DNA from: Thalassomonas viridans | Lineage (GTDB): Bacteria > Pseudomonadota > Gammaproteobacteria > Enterobacterales > Alteromonadaceae | NCBI RefSeq assembly: GCF_000948985.2 | Contig: NZ_CP059733.1 | Span: 2,108,001-2,172,000, forward strand | Length of the DNA: 64,000 nucleotides | Direction: 5' to 3' | In this document: piece by piece, positions 1 through 8,593 of the stretch | Layout of the letters: each line of letters starts with the position of its first letter | How positions within the stretch are numbered: position 1 is the stretch's first letter | Program-made: the position numbers and the translations under genes | The notes under the pieces: model-generated | The model's input: only the letters and a program-made list of their open reading frames with translations | Database searches by the model: none | What the model was told of the DNA's origin: nothing

Positions 1-1
1 G

Positions 2-472
2 TTTAAGGACAAGTCACAAAGCAAATATTTATGGACGGAGGGAATTTTTGAAGATTATGACCTGGTGGTGTCCTCGGTGCAGCTCTCTTTTGAATATCAA
101 ACCCCCGAGTCCATGACAGGGCAAACCATAGTCGGGGTGACAGGGTATTATTATTACGGTGTCGATGAACTGGTGCATCAGCAAAAAATCGTGCGGGTGG
201 ATGTTGAAAATGAGCACCGGCTGCTGGAAATGATCATCTTAGGGCGGGTCAACATAGGCATTATCGGCCATGCCACCCTGCTGTCGATATTGGCGGATAA
301 TGAAAGCTGGCGTGAGCGTTTGCATTTGTCAAAAAACACTTTCAGTAAAAAGTTTCTCCGCCGCATTCTGATACCTAAGTACTACCCCGAGCTTTTAAGG
401 GAACTGAACCCGCTGATATCCTCTGTCATTAACAGCCGGGAATGGCAAAAAGTGCTGCAATCCTATTACTGA
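2..472 (+). CDS. Periplasmic substrate-binding-like protein, 3' part
   Basis: The reading frame is open from the first bases, so the gene starts outside the window; a GTG in frame at 65 is internal. About 156 residues are visible. They read like the second lobe of an extracellular solute-binding protein of the SBP_bac_3 type: a stretch around VGVTGYYYYGVDE, then a typical closing segment on tyrosine- and proline-containing helices (IPKYYPELLRELNPLI). Proteins like this without permease genes nearby are common in Alteromonadales and may be sensory or orphan binding proteins. The ligand cannot be told. The family call is by overall resemblance only. Confidence 0.6.
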   Translation, partial: FKDKSQSKYLWTEGIFEDYDLVVSSVQLSFEYQTPESMTGQTIVGVTGYYYYGVDELVHQQKIVRVDVENEHRLLEMIILGRVNIGIIGHATLLSILADNESWRERLHLSKNTFSKKFLRRILIPKYYPELLRELNPLISSVINSREWQKVLQSYY

Positions 473-608
473 TTTTCAGATCTGGTTCGGGCCCGTAAAT
501 AAACATGTAATTTCAATAGTATAAAAATCACAGCTGCCCTGGTTGTTTATAAAATCCCCACAAGGATCAATTTTATATTGACGGCACCGGGTTTTTAAAT
601 TAATTTTA

Positions 609-624
609 TGTAAGCGCTTTCACG
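609..624. promoter_or_regulatory. LacI-family operator-like site 1
   Basis: TGTAAGCGCTTTCACG, an almost symmetrical site with an AAGCGCTT core. It is the distal of two such sites in the 302-bp gap before the TonB receptor gene. The same core occurs twice before the beta-glucosidase gene near 40.6 kb, next to a LacI-type gene. Confidence 0.75.
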
Positions 625-672
625 CAAAAAATTTGCAATAGTCTTGTCATAAATATTTTTTTTATCATAAGG

Positions 673-687
673 TGGAAGCGCTTTCAT
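673..687. promoter_or_regulatory. LacI-family operator-like site 2
   Basis: TGGAAGCGCTTTCAT, about 90 bp upstream of the receptor start. Its centre lies 64 bp (about six helical turns) from the first site, which would allow one repressor to occupy both. The rest of the 473-774 gap is AT-rich and shows no gene. Confidence 0.75.
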
Positions 688-774
688 TTTTTGGGTTGCG
701 AAACAGAAAATAAAGTAAAGAAGAGCGATCTGGATACCCACAATAATAATGATTGACAAGCTCGGGGAAAAAAC

Positions 775-3700
775 ATGATTCAAAGAAGGTTTAAGAAAAA
801 TAAGCTGGCGACCACGCTTTCGGTGATCCTGGGGGCCACAGCCGTTGCACCTGTTTTAACCGTAAATGCACAGGAGCAGGCGGAAAAACAAATTGAAGTA
901 ATACAGGTAACGGGGATGCGTTCAAGCATCAAGGAATCTACCCGTTTAAAGCGTGATGCCGTCGGGGTAGTAGATGCCATTTCAGCAGAAGACATAGGTA
1001 AATTCCCCGATACCAACCTGGCCGAGTCTTTACAACGTATTACCGGGGTATCCATAGACAGAAGCAATGGCGAAGGCAGCCGGGTAACGGTGCGCGGCTT
1101 TGGCCCGCAATTTAACATGGTTACCCTGAACGGCCGCGCCATGCCGGCATCATCCTTACCCGAAGGGGGGGGAGCTTCCGATAACCGGGCTTATGATTTC
1201 CAGAACCTTGCCTCAGATGCGATTAAATCCGTTGAAGTATATAAAACCGGCAAAGCGTCAATCGCCACCGGCGGCATAGGGGCATCGATTAATATCAATA
1301 CCGCCAAGCCGCTGGACAATCCCGGCCTGCAAACCAGTTTCGGCTCCAAGGCGCTGTACGATACCAGCGTCCGCGACGGCGTCAGGGATTATAACGATAA
1401 AGTGACCCCGGAATTTTCCGGCCTGATCAGCTGGACCGACGAAGAGGAAGTGTTCGGCGCCTCGGTCAATGCCAGCTTCTCCGAACGTCACAGCAGCGCC
1501 ACCGGCGCCACCATCAATAACTGGAGCAACCGTACCTACGACGGCTCCATTAACCGTGAAGTGAGCGAACCTTATACGGTGGATGGTGTGACCTATCCCG
1601 CCTCCAACATTGTTAACGGCCCTGAGATGGGGGAGGCTTACCAGCTACCCTCCGATATCGCCTACCGTCTTGAAGATACCCAGCGCGAGCGTACCAATGC
1701 CCAGTTAACCCTGCAATACCGTCCGCTGGAAAATGTCACCACCACCTTAGATTACACCTATACCAAGCTGGACTCCCAGGTGCATTCCTCGGATCTTTCC
1801 GGCTGGTTCGACTCTTATGTCGGCACCGCGGAATTTACCGAAGGGCTGAACCCGACGCCGGAAGTGTATATCGAAAACCGTAATGAAAATCCGCCGCGGG
1901 ACGTCGCCCTGAAACAGATTCATTATAACTCCCTCACCGAAGACAAATCCCTGGGCTTGAATATCAACTGGGAAGTGACGGACGAGTTCACCCTGACCCT
2001 GGATGCCCATGATTCCGAGTCGGTCAGTAAACCTACCGAAGGGTACGGCAACGCCTTAACCGTCGGCATAGGCTCCAACGTCCATAAGAGCGTAGGGGCC
2101 ATCTATGGCAGCAGCGGCTTGCCTTCGATGCAGGTGGTGTTCGATGACTGTGATCCCCGGGTTGCCACCCAGGACGGCGTAGGCGGCTATAACTGTAACG
2201 GCCAGCTGGATGTCTCGGATGTGGGCACAACCATGATGCAAACCGCCTTTTCCAACAACGACAATGAAATCCAGCAAATCCGTCTGGACGGCGAATATGA
2301 GTTTGAAAACGGCAGCATCAACTTTGGTATTGAATCGCGCAAGATGGAAAATACCACCATCCAGTCCAATACCGGCAACCAGACCATGGGGGGCTGGAGT
2401 GCTTCTAACGCCGGTGAACTACCGGAAGGTTTCCTGGATCCTATCGACTTCAACGACTCCCTTGACGATTATAAAATCAAAGACGGCTGGACCCAGGGCT
2501 ATCGCGGCGACGCTAAAGAAATCGGCCAGTGGGCGGCGGAAAAATACGATCTGGAATTTGGCCGCAATCCTAACGAGTCTAACCACAGGGTGATCGAAGA
2601 AGACATTACCGCCCTTTATTTTGAAATCAACCTCGACGGCGAACTGGGCGACATGCCATTTCATATGAGTGCCGGCCTGCGTTATGAAAGCACGGATTCC
2701 AAGTCATCCGCCAAATCCGCGATACCGACGGCAATCCAGTGGGACAGTAATAACGATACCCAGGTGATACAGGGCAGTTTTGCCGATGCCGAAAGCTATA
2801 GCGTGTCCAACAGCTATGATCACCTGCTGCCGAGCTTTGATTTTGACCTGACCGTAGTAGAAAACGTCATCACCCGTTTCTCCTACAGCAAAACCATAGC
2901 ACGCCCCAGTTATGGCCAGTTAGACGCGCAAACGGCGATTAACGGCGGCCCGGCCCTGCCGACCATCCTGGATGACCAGGTATACGGCAGCGCCAACTCG
3001 GGTAACCCGGAACTGGTGCCGCTTGAATCCGACAACCTGGATTTATCGGTGGAATGGTATTTTGAAGATACCAGTTATGTTTCCGCCGGTTACTATGAAA
3101 AACGGGTGGAAAATTTTGTCGGCACCGAGCCGCTGATCGCCAACTTCTTCGACTTAAGGGATGTTACCAACGGCCCGCGCGCCGAGCAGGCGATAGCGGA
3201 ACTGGCAGCCCTGGGCATCACCAACCCGGACGATACCCAGTTGTTTTCTATGGTCGCCGCCAACGAACTCGGGGTAGCGTATGACTCCATGACGGCGCTG
3301 GAATTTGAAGATGCCATCGACATTCTGCCCAACAGCGATGACCCGCAAATGATGTTCCGCTATAACGCGCCGGTCAACAACAAGGAAGCCAAGGTTTACG
3401 GCTGGGAGTTTGCCCTGCAGCACTTCTTCGGCGATACAGGTTTTGGTATGCAGGCCAACTACACCATAGTGAAAGGGGATATAGGTTTTGATGTCAGCTC
3501 AGACGAAGTCCAGTTTGCCCTGCAGGGGTTAAGCGATACCGCCAACCTGGTCTTGCTCTATGAAAAAGACGACATCACGGTGCGCCTGGCCTACAACTGG
3601 CGTGACGAATTCCTGGAAAATGCCAACCGCAGCGCGGGTGAGCCGGAATTTGTTGAAGCCTATGACCAGATTGATATGAGCGCCAGTTATCAGGTGAACG

Positions 3701-3837
3701 ATAACTTCTCGGTGTCCTTTGCCGGTATCAACCTTACCGGTGAAGATATCCGCAAACATGGCCGTAACAAAAACCAGTTTACCTTCGGCGAAGAATCCGA
3801 GCCCCGCTATGAAATCGGCGCCCGGTATACCTTCTAA
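775..3837 (+). CDS. TonB-dependent receptor, carbohydrate-type
   Basis: Outer-membrane receptor of 1020 residues, importing a ligand with energy from TonB. A signal peptide (basic start, hydrophobic run, cleavage near residue 32) is followed by a TonB-box-like segment IEVIQVTG (40-47), a plug domain (about 60-180, with NLAESLQRITGVSIDR and VTVRGFG) and a long beta-barrel that ends in Phe (RYTF). Length and plug style match the large receptors of the TIGR01782 type that marine and plant-associated Proteobacteria use for sugars. Two LacI-type operators lie upstream and the SapC/halogenase genes follow after a terminator. The substrate is probably a beta-glucoside or an oligosaccharide, by inference from the shared operators. 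Confidence 0.93.
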   Translation: MIQRRFKKNKLATTLSVILGATAVAPVLTVNAQEQAEKQIEVIQVTGMRSSIKESTRLKRDAVGVVDAISAEDIGKFPDTNLAESLQRITGVSIDRSNGEGSRVTVRGFGPQFNMVTLNGRAMPASSLPEGGGASDNRAYDFQNLASDAIKSVEVYKTGKASIATGGIGASININTAKPLDNPGLQTSFGSKALYDTSVRDGVRDYNDKVTPEFSGLISWTDEEEVFGASVNASFSERHSSATGATINNWSNRTYDGSINREVSEPYTVDGVTYPASNIVNGPEMGEAYQLPSDIAYRLEDTQRERTNAQLTLQYRPLENVTTTLDYTYTKLDSQVHSSDLSGWFDSYVGTAEFTEGLNPTPEVYIENRNENPPRDVALKQIHYNSLTEDKSLGLNINWEVTDEFTLTLDAHDSESVSKPTEGYGNALTVGIGSNVHKSVGAIYGSSGLPSMQVVFDDCDPRVATQDGVGGYNCNGQLDVSDVGTTMMQTAFSNNDNEIQQIRLDGEYEFENGSINFGIESRKMENTTIQSNTGNQTMGGWSASNAGELPEGFLDPIDFNDSLDDYKIKDGWTQGYRGDAKEIGQWAAEKYDLEFGRNPNESNHRVIEEDITALYFEINLDGELGDMPFHMSAGLRYESTDSKSSAKSAIPTAIQWDSNNDTQVIQGSFADAESYSVSNSYDHLLPSFDFDLTVVENVITRFSYSKTIARPSYGQLDAQTAINGGPALPTILDDQVYGSANSGNPELVPLESDNLDLSVEWYFEDTSYVSAGYYEKRVENFVGTEPLIANFFDLRDVTNGPRAEQAIAELAALGITNPDDTQLFSMVAANELGVAYDSMTALEFEDAIDILPNSDDPQMMFRYNAPVNNKEAKVYGWEFALQHFFGDTGFGMQANYTIVKGDIGFDVSSDEVQFALQGLSDTANLVLLYEKDDITVRLAYNWRDEFLENANRSAGEPEFVEAYDQIDMSASYQVNDNFSVSFAGINLTGEDIRKHGRNKNQFTFGEESEPRYEIGARYTF

Positions 3838-3871
3838 GGTCTAGTCGTTAAAGGCTGTTAACCAGAATAAC

Positions 3872-3906
3872 GCCGCTTTACTAAGCAATTAATAAAGCGG
3901 CTTTTC
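3872..3906 (+). terminator. Rho-independent terminator after the receptor gene
   Basis: Stem GCCGCTTTA (3872-3880) pairs with TAAAGCGGC (3893-3901) and is followed by CTTTT. It lies 35 bp past the receptor stop codon. Confidence 0.8.
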
Positions 3907-3930
3907 AGCCTGAAAAGCGCAACAGCAAAA

Positions 3931-4081
3931 AGATGTTTTTTAAAAGAACTCAAAGGGACGGTTAGCTGAGGTAATAACACCCTTACTTTAAGGCTCCTCT
4001 CCCGGGCCAGGTCTGAGGTATTAATACCGTTTTAAACAGCTACATGGACAACGGACTCTTGAGTTCTTTTAAAAAACGTCT
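3931..4081. repeat. Inverted repeat, 23-bp arms, 151 bp overall
   Basis: The left arm at 3931-3953 and the right arm at 4059-4081 are inverted copies with one mismatch; the inner 19 bp (GTTTTTTAAAAGAACTCAA) match perfectly. About 105 bp separate the arms. No clear target duplication is seen. It could be a small miniature element or a long leader hairpin before the SapC gene. Confidence 0.6.
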
Positions 4082-4127
4082 TGAAAAATCACTAACACGC
4101 TCAGCTGCGGGCACATAGGGGGCAATT

Positions 4128-4868
4128 ATGGCGAATGCAATGCGGTTAAACCACCTTGAACACAAAAACTTGCGGGTCAATAGCAAGAAGTCCGTCAGGC
4201 TGGGGGACAATGTCACCAGCACTTTGACTTACCCGAGCGAGTTTATCGATATCCAAAGGGAATACCCGATTCTATTCAGTAAAAATCCGCAAACCGGAGA
4301 ATTCCAGTCCGTGGTATTACTGGGCCTGGAAAAAGACGAAAACCTGTTTCTTAAACGGGGTAAATGGCATGCCGGTTATATTCCCGCGGTGATAGCCAAA
4401 GGGCCTTTCCTTATAGGTTTCGAACCGCAAAACGTCAACGGGGAGCAGGTCAGTACCCCGGTGATTTATGTCGACATGGCCAGCCCCAGGGTCAGCATGG
4501 CCGAAGATGAAAGCAAGGGGGAAGGCGAAGCCCTGTTCCTGGAAAATGGTGAACAAAGCCCTTATTTGCAGCACATCACCCGGGCACTGGCTACCATTAA
4601 TGACGGCGCCGGGATCAGTAAAGCCATGTTTGATGCCTTTAGCCGTTACGACCTGATCGAAGCTGTGAACCTGGACATCACCCTAAACAACGGCAAGCAA
4701 ATAAACCTCGGCGGCAATTACACCATCCACGAAGAAAAGCTGGCGGCGCTGGACGGTGAAGCCCTGGTACAGCTGAATAAAGCGGGATTCTTATCCCTGG
4801 CTTTTGCCGTGGCGGCTTCACTGGGCAATGTCAGAAAATTGATCGATTTAAAAAACGCCACCTTATAG
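4128..4868 (+). CDS. SapC family protein
   Basis: Protein of 246 residues that reads throughout like the SapC family (Pfam PF07277), recognisable from the N-terminal run on LNHLEHKNLRV and the later EYPILFSKN and DGAGISKAMFDAFSRYDLIEAV segments. The family is named after an S-layer-associated protein of Campylobacter, but in Alteromonadales, Caulobacter and xanthomonads such genes usually sit beside TonB receptors and tryptophan-halogenase-like genes in sugar-uptake loci, as here. Its biochemical role is not established. A GGGGG Shine-Dalgarno 7 bp upstream supports the ATG. It heads a likely three-gene unit with the methyltransferase and halogenase-like gene. Confidence 0.85.
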   Translation: MANAMRLNHLEHKNLRVNSKKSVRLGDNVTSTLTYPSEFIDIQREYPILFSKNPQTGEFQSVVLLGLEKDENLFLKRGKWHAGYIPAVIAKGPFLIGFEPQNVNGEQVSTPVIYVDMASPRVSMAEDESKGEGEALFLENGEQSPYLQHITRALATINDGAGISKAMFDAFSRYDLIEAVNLDITLNNGKQINLGGNYTIHEEKLAALDGEALVQLNKAGFLSLAFAVAASLGNVRKLIDLKNATL

Positions 4869-4905
4869 CACCCTTAAAAATAAAAAGAATAACAGCAGGT
4901 TGGAT

Positions 4906-5586
4906 ATGAGCAGCTTACAAGACTTTATCAAATGGAATGAAGCCAAGTGGGAAAGTAAAAATCAGCAAATGTACCAGGGGAAGAGCGATAATCGTTGGCC
5001 CTGGTTCAGCGAGGAGTTGGATCCCGACATCGGCGACTTCCTGCAAGTGCACAATATTCACAGCGCGAAAATGCTTGATCTCGGCACCTGCAGCGGCAGC
5101 CAGGCGATAGCCCTGGCAAAAATGGGTTATCAGGTGGTGGGTTCAGATATTTCCGGAACCGCCCTGGCTAAGGCCAAAAACAAGGCGCAAAACTTGCCCT
5201 GGCAATCACAAGTTGAATTTGTATTAGATGATATCTTAGACAGCCGGCTTGCCCCGGGGCAATTCGATTTTATTTTAGACCGCGGCTGTTTTCACTCCGT
5301 CTGCTGTATCAGCACCAAGAAATATATCGCCAACCTGCTAAAACTGCTGAAACCCGACGGCAAGGTTTTGCTGAAAACCATGAGTTTACAGGAAACCCGC
5401 TTCAGTGATTATGATGTATTTGCCGGGCAGAAAATTCCCATGCCTTACCGTTTCGACGACGAGATTTTGCATAATGTGTTTAGCGAGAGTTTCCATATCG
5501 AAAAAATCACCGACAGCTATTTTTATAGTTCGGTGATCAAGCCTCCGGCCCGGGCCAAACTGGCGGTTTTATCGAAAAAAGCTTGA
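4906..5586 (+). CDS. Class I SAM-dependent methyltransferase
   Basis: Methyltransferase of 226 residues with a Rossmann fold: motif I is DLGTCSGS (58-65), the second-strand acidic residue is in GSDIS (about 81), and a later strand reads FDFILDRGCFHSV. The substrate is not evident. The gene lies 37 bp after SapC and before the halogenase-like gene, a slot where a cupin-type gene often sits in such loci, so it may act on the same metabolite. A TTG six bases upstream is also possible, but ATG with the preceding AGGTTGG is preferred. Confidence 0.8.
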   Translation: MSSLQDFIKWNEAKWESKNQQMYQGKSDNRWPWFSEELDPDIGDFLQVHNIHSAKMLDLGTCSGSQAIALAKMGYQVVGSDISGTALAKAKNKAQNLPWQSQVEFVLDDILDSRLAPGQFDFILDRGCFHSVCCISTKKYIANLLKLLKPDGKVLLKTMSLQETRFSDYDVFAGQKIPMPYRFDDEILHNVFSESFHIEKITDSYFYSSVIKPPARAKLAVLSKKA

Positions 5587-5613
5587 TCCGGATGCCTGAG
5601 ATATAGTGATGAT

Positions 5614-5627
5614 TGAAAACGCTTACA
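5614..5627. promoter_or_regulatory. LacI-type operator-like site before the halogenase gene
   Basis: TGAAAACGCTTACA, an imperfect match to the TGWAAGCGCTTWCA sites at 609, 673, 40553 and 40620. It lies 79 bp before the preferred ATG of the halogenase-like gene, so this gene may have its own promoter and belong to the same regulon. Confidence 0.6.
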
Positions 5628-5705
5628 TTTAATCGTTTACCCGGGCGTCCGGCTATGGTATTTAATAGTAGCAAAATGCAGGCAGTAACTTCAGGGAAAC
5701 CAAAC

Positions 5706-7205
5706 ATGCAAACAGTTAGCAATAATAATAAGAAGATTCAACGTGTTGTGATCGCAGGCGGCGGCAGTGCCGGCTGGATGACCGCAGCATCCCTGTCAAA
5801 GCTGCTGGGTAAAAGCCTGGATGTGACCCTGATCGAATCGGAAGCCATCGGCCGCATTGGCGTCGGTGAAGCTACCATACCGCCGCTGCGCACCTTTAAT
5901 GAGCTGCTGGGCATCAATGAGCAGCATTTTATGAAAACCGTGCGCGGCACTTTTAAGCTGGGGATCGAATTTAAAAACTGGGGCAGGTTAAACGACAGTT
6001 ATATCCACTCTTTCGGCGATACCGGACGTATCTGCTGGGCGGGAGAGTTCCAGCACTTCTGGCTGGCGGGGCTGAAAAAAGGCATTGCCGACGAGTTTGG
6101 CGCTTACTGCCCGGAACATGCCGCCGCCAAAGCGGGTAAGTTTCTGGGGTCGAGAGACTCTAAGCTCGACTATGCCTATCATATCGATGCCGGTTTATAC
6201 GCCGATTATTTAAAACAGCTGGCGCTCGGCAAAGGGGTTAAGCGCCTGGAAGGCAAAATTGAAGATGTCGGCATAGATCCGCAATCCGGTTATATCACCA
6301 CTTTATCGCTTGATAACGGTGCTGTGGTGGAAGGGGACCTATTCATTGATTGCACCGGCTTTGCCGCCCGGTTAATCGAAGGGGCGTTAAATACCGGCTT
6401 TGAAAGTTACGGCCATTTGATCCCCTGCGACACCGCGGTGGCGGTGCAAACCGAGAAGGCGGGAGAGCCCAGGCCCTATACCCAGGCGATTGCCCATGAG
6501 TGGGGCTGGCAGTGGCGTATTCCGCTGCAACACAGGGTAGGTAACGGCCTGGTTTTTTGCAGCCGCTATACCTCAGAAGAAGAGGCCATTGCCGCCCTGA
6601 TGAACAACCTGGAAAGCCCGGCCATTACCGAGCCTAAAGTGTTCCGCTACAAAACCGGCCGCCGCCTTAAGGGCTGGAATAAAAACTGTATCGCCATCGG
6701 CCTGGCCAGCGGTTTTGTTGAACCGGTGGAATCTACCGCCATTCATCTGGTGATGGCGTCTATTCTGCGCCTGATGAAGTTATTTCCCCACCATGAGATC
6801 TGCCAGGCGAATATCGATGAGTATAACAACCAGACCCGGGAAGAAATGGAGCGCATCCGCGACTTTATCATCCTGCATTACAAGGCCACCGAGCGCGATG
6901 ACAGTCCCTTCTGGCGTTACTGCAAAAATATGGAAGTGCCGTCAACTTTGGCCCACAGGATGGAGCTGTTTAAAAACACCGCGCGGGTGTGCATTACCCA
7001 GAGCGAGTTGTTCCGCCTGGACTCCTGGACCCAGGTGATGATGGGGCAGGGCATCATGCCGGAAAATTATCACCAGATAGTGGACCAGATGAGTGAAGCC
7101 GAGCTGGCTAAATTTCTCGGCGGTATCAAGGGCCAGGTGGATGCCCGGGTGGCAAGCATGCCAAGCCATCAGGAATTTATTAACCACTATTGTAGGGCGC
7201 TGTGA
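5706..7205 (+). CDS. Tryptophan-halogenase-like flavin-dependent protein
   Basis: Protein of 499 residues of the PrnA/RebH-type flavin-dependent halogenase family. The FAD-binding glycine motif is GGGSAGW (18-24). The catalytic lysine equivalent is K84 in GTFKLGIEF, the WxWxIP signature is at 268-273, and the second catalytic glutamate equivalent is E342 in VEPVESTAI. All residues thought necessary for halogenation are therefore present. Many members beside TonB receptors are linked by context to sugar uptake and their reaction is unknown. ATG 5706 is chosen over a TTG at 5613 because the FAD motif then starts at the usual distance and the upstream stretch holds an operator-like site. Confidence 0.9.
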   Translation: MQTVSNNNKKIQRVVIAGGGSAGWMTAASLSKLLGKSLDVTLIESEAIGRIGVGEATIPPLRTFNELLGINEQHFMKTVRGTFKLGIEFKNWGRLNDSYIHSFGDTGRICWAGEFQHFWLAGLKKGIADEFGAYCPEHAAAKAGKFLGSRDSKLDYAYHIDAGLYADYLKQLALGKGVKRLEGKIEDVGIDPQSGYITTLSLDNGAVVEGDLFIDCTGFAARLIEGALNTGFESYGHLIPCDTAVAVQTEKAGEPRPYTQAIAHEWGWQWRIPLQHRVGNGLVFCSRYTSEEEAIAALMNNLESPAITEPKVFRYKTGRRLKGWNKNCIAIGLASGFVEPVESTAIHLVMASILRLMKLFPHHEICQANIDEYNNQTREEMERIRDFIILHYKATERDDSPFWRYCKNMEVPSTLAHRMELFKNTARVCITQSELFRLDSWTQVMMGQGIMPENYHQIVDQMSEAELAKFLGGIKGQVDARVASMPSHQEFINHYCRAL

Positions 7206-7234
7206 TTAATCGATTGCAGGCCGGTATCTGTCCG

Positions 7235-8131
7235 TTATCCGGCTTGATACTCTTCCTTAAGTAAACCCATGATCCAGTTGTGCAGGGGGTCCTGGCTGGA
7301 TCTGGGATGCCAGGCGGCAATAACATCAAAATTAATCAGCTTTTCATTCAGGTTGAGCTGCACCAACCGGTTATCCTGTATTGCTCTTGAAGGCAGAAAG
7401 GCAATGGCTCCCGTGGTTGCGATATAACCGGGGACAACGGAAAAACAGGGGGCCGAGATGACAACATTACGGGTTAATCCGGCTTGCTCAAAAAGGCTGT
7501 CGATGGAACCTTTGAAATTGGGCCTGGAAGGGGAAGCGATAATCTGCGCTTCATGTGCGATATCCTGTAAGCTTAATTCCCGGCCGCTTAAATGGGACTG
7601 TTCGCCCGCGACACAGACATGATGCTCGGTGAACAAAGTGAGATAGGGATAAGAAGCGGGAATATAATCGGGAAAAGCAATGGCCAGATTGACCCGGCTG
7701 TTGACCATAAGCTCATGCAGGTTGTCGATATCGAAATCCCGGATAATGATTTTCAGCCCGGGGGCAAAATGTCTTATTTTTGCAAGTAACGCAGGTAGCA
7801 CCACTTGCTGGGCATAGTCGGTTGCGGCAATCACATACGTGGCATCGACGGTTGCAGGATCAAAGGTATCCGGGTCAAGCAGGCCTTCAAAGCCAGCCAG
7901 TAAAGCGGCTATTTTCACGCCGAGTGCTTCGGCGACCGGTGTTGGGATCAAGCCGTTACTTTTTCGCAGAAACAGCCTGTCATCGAAAATATCCCTCAGT
8001 TTCCTCAGTTGGTCGCTGACCGCCTGTTGGGTAAGGCCGACCTGGCTTGCCACGCGGGACACATTGCGCTCATGCAGCAATGCCTGGAATATTCTCAGTT
8101 GTTTGATTTCCAACCTGTTTATCTTGCTCAA
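7235..8131 (-). CDS. LysR-family transcriptional regulator
   Basis: Regulator of 298 residues. The N-terminal winged helix-turn-helix spans about residues 10-65 (LRIFQALLHERNVSRVASQVGLTQQAVSDQLRKL with DRLFLR), followed by a periplasmic-binding-protein-like effector domain. No in-frame ATG lies upstream before a stop, so TTG at 8131 is the likely start, with AGAG upstream. The start region overlaps an operator-like sequence that recurs before the SDR gene at 8594, so autoregulation and control of the SDR are likely. Confidence 0.88.
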   Translation of the reverse strand: MSKINRLEIKQLRIFQALLHERNVSRVASQVGLTQQAVSDQLRKLRDIFDDRLFLRKSNGLIPTPVAEALGVKIAALLAGFEGLLDPDTFDPATVDATYVIAATDYAQQVVLPALLAKIRHFAPGLKIIIRDFDIDNLHELMVNSRVNLAIAFPDYIPASYPYLTLFTEHHVCVAGEQSHLSGRELSLQDIAHEAQIIASPSRPNFKGSIDSLFEQAGLTRNVVISAPCFSVVPGYIATTGAIAFLPSRAIQDNRLVQLNLNEKLINFDVIAAWHPRSSQDPLHNWIMGLLKEEYQAG

Positions 8132-8180
8132 ACTTGTATCTCTAACAAATCTTATCTGTTTCTAATTGTATCTTGGCAGA
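8130..8180. promoter_or_regulatory. LysR-type operator region, copy A
   Basis: Begins AACTTGTATCTCTAACAAAT and contains TCTGTTTCT, TTGTA and TTGGCAGAT in the same order as copy B at 8481-8530. It covers the LysR start codon and lies 100-150 bp upstream of the small lipoprotein gene, so it could serve both directions. Confidence 0.65.
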
Positions 8181-8278
8181 TTTAACATAGCTAGCCATGA
8201 AGACCTGAATTGCCGCTCCCGGCTTTTTGATTGCACTAATTTAAGAGCATTAGGCGGACAAGATTACAGAGGTAGAAA

Positions 8279-8479
8279 ATGAAAAAATATAATGTGTTAC
8301 TTGCGGCGCTGCTGACTGCAAGTTGTAGTGTGACTGAACCGCTCAAACAACCCCTTTATCCGGAAGCTAAAGGCGTCCATGCCGGTAATGCCGGTAATGC
8401 CGGGGCAACATGTAAAACCATTTACCGCCATAAGAGAACCCCGGTCAGGCAATGCCAGCCGGTAAAACAGAACAAATAG
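8279..8479 (+). CDS. Small predicted lipoprotein
   Basis: A 66-residue protein with a short signal peptide (MKKYNVLLAALLTASC) ending in a lipobox-like cysteine at residue 16, so it is probably lipid-anchored. The mature part is hydrophilic, contains a GNAGNAG repeat and two further cysteines (TCKTIY, RQCQP). A good Shine-Dalgarno (AGAGG) precedes the ATG. No family is recognised. It lies between the two copies of the LysR-type operator and in front of the SDR gene, so it probably belongs to the same regulatory unit. Confidence 0.6.
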   Translation: MKKYNVLLAALLTASCSVTEPLKQPLYPEAKGVHAGNAGNAGATCKTIYRHKRTPVRQCQPVKQNK

Positions 8480-8480
8480 A

Positions 8481-8530
8481 ACTTGTATCTTTTACAAGGT
8501 TTGTCTGTTTCTGTTTGTAGCCTGGCCGCT
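8481..8530. promoter_or_regulatory. LysR-type operator region, copy B
   Basis: CTTGTA-TCTTT-TACAAG at 8482-8498 is a perfect inverted repeat fitting the T-N11-A LysR box. The following TCTGTTTCT, TTGTA and CTGGC match copy A in order and spacing. It lies about 65-110 bp before the SDR start. Confidence 0.7.
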
Positions 8531-8593
8531 ATATGCTGGCCATATTGCCGTTACCGGCATGATTGAAATTTTTAATGATTAAGAGGTTATGTA

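Noticed and set aside
780..1142. Minus-strand frame of 120 codons
   Set aside because: It lies within the TonB receptor gene and reads as an out-of-frame shadow.
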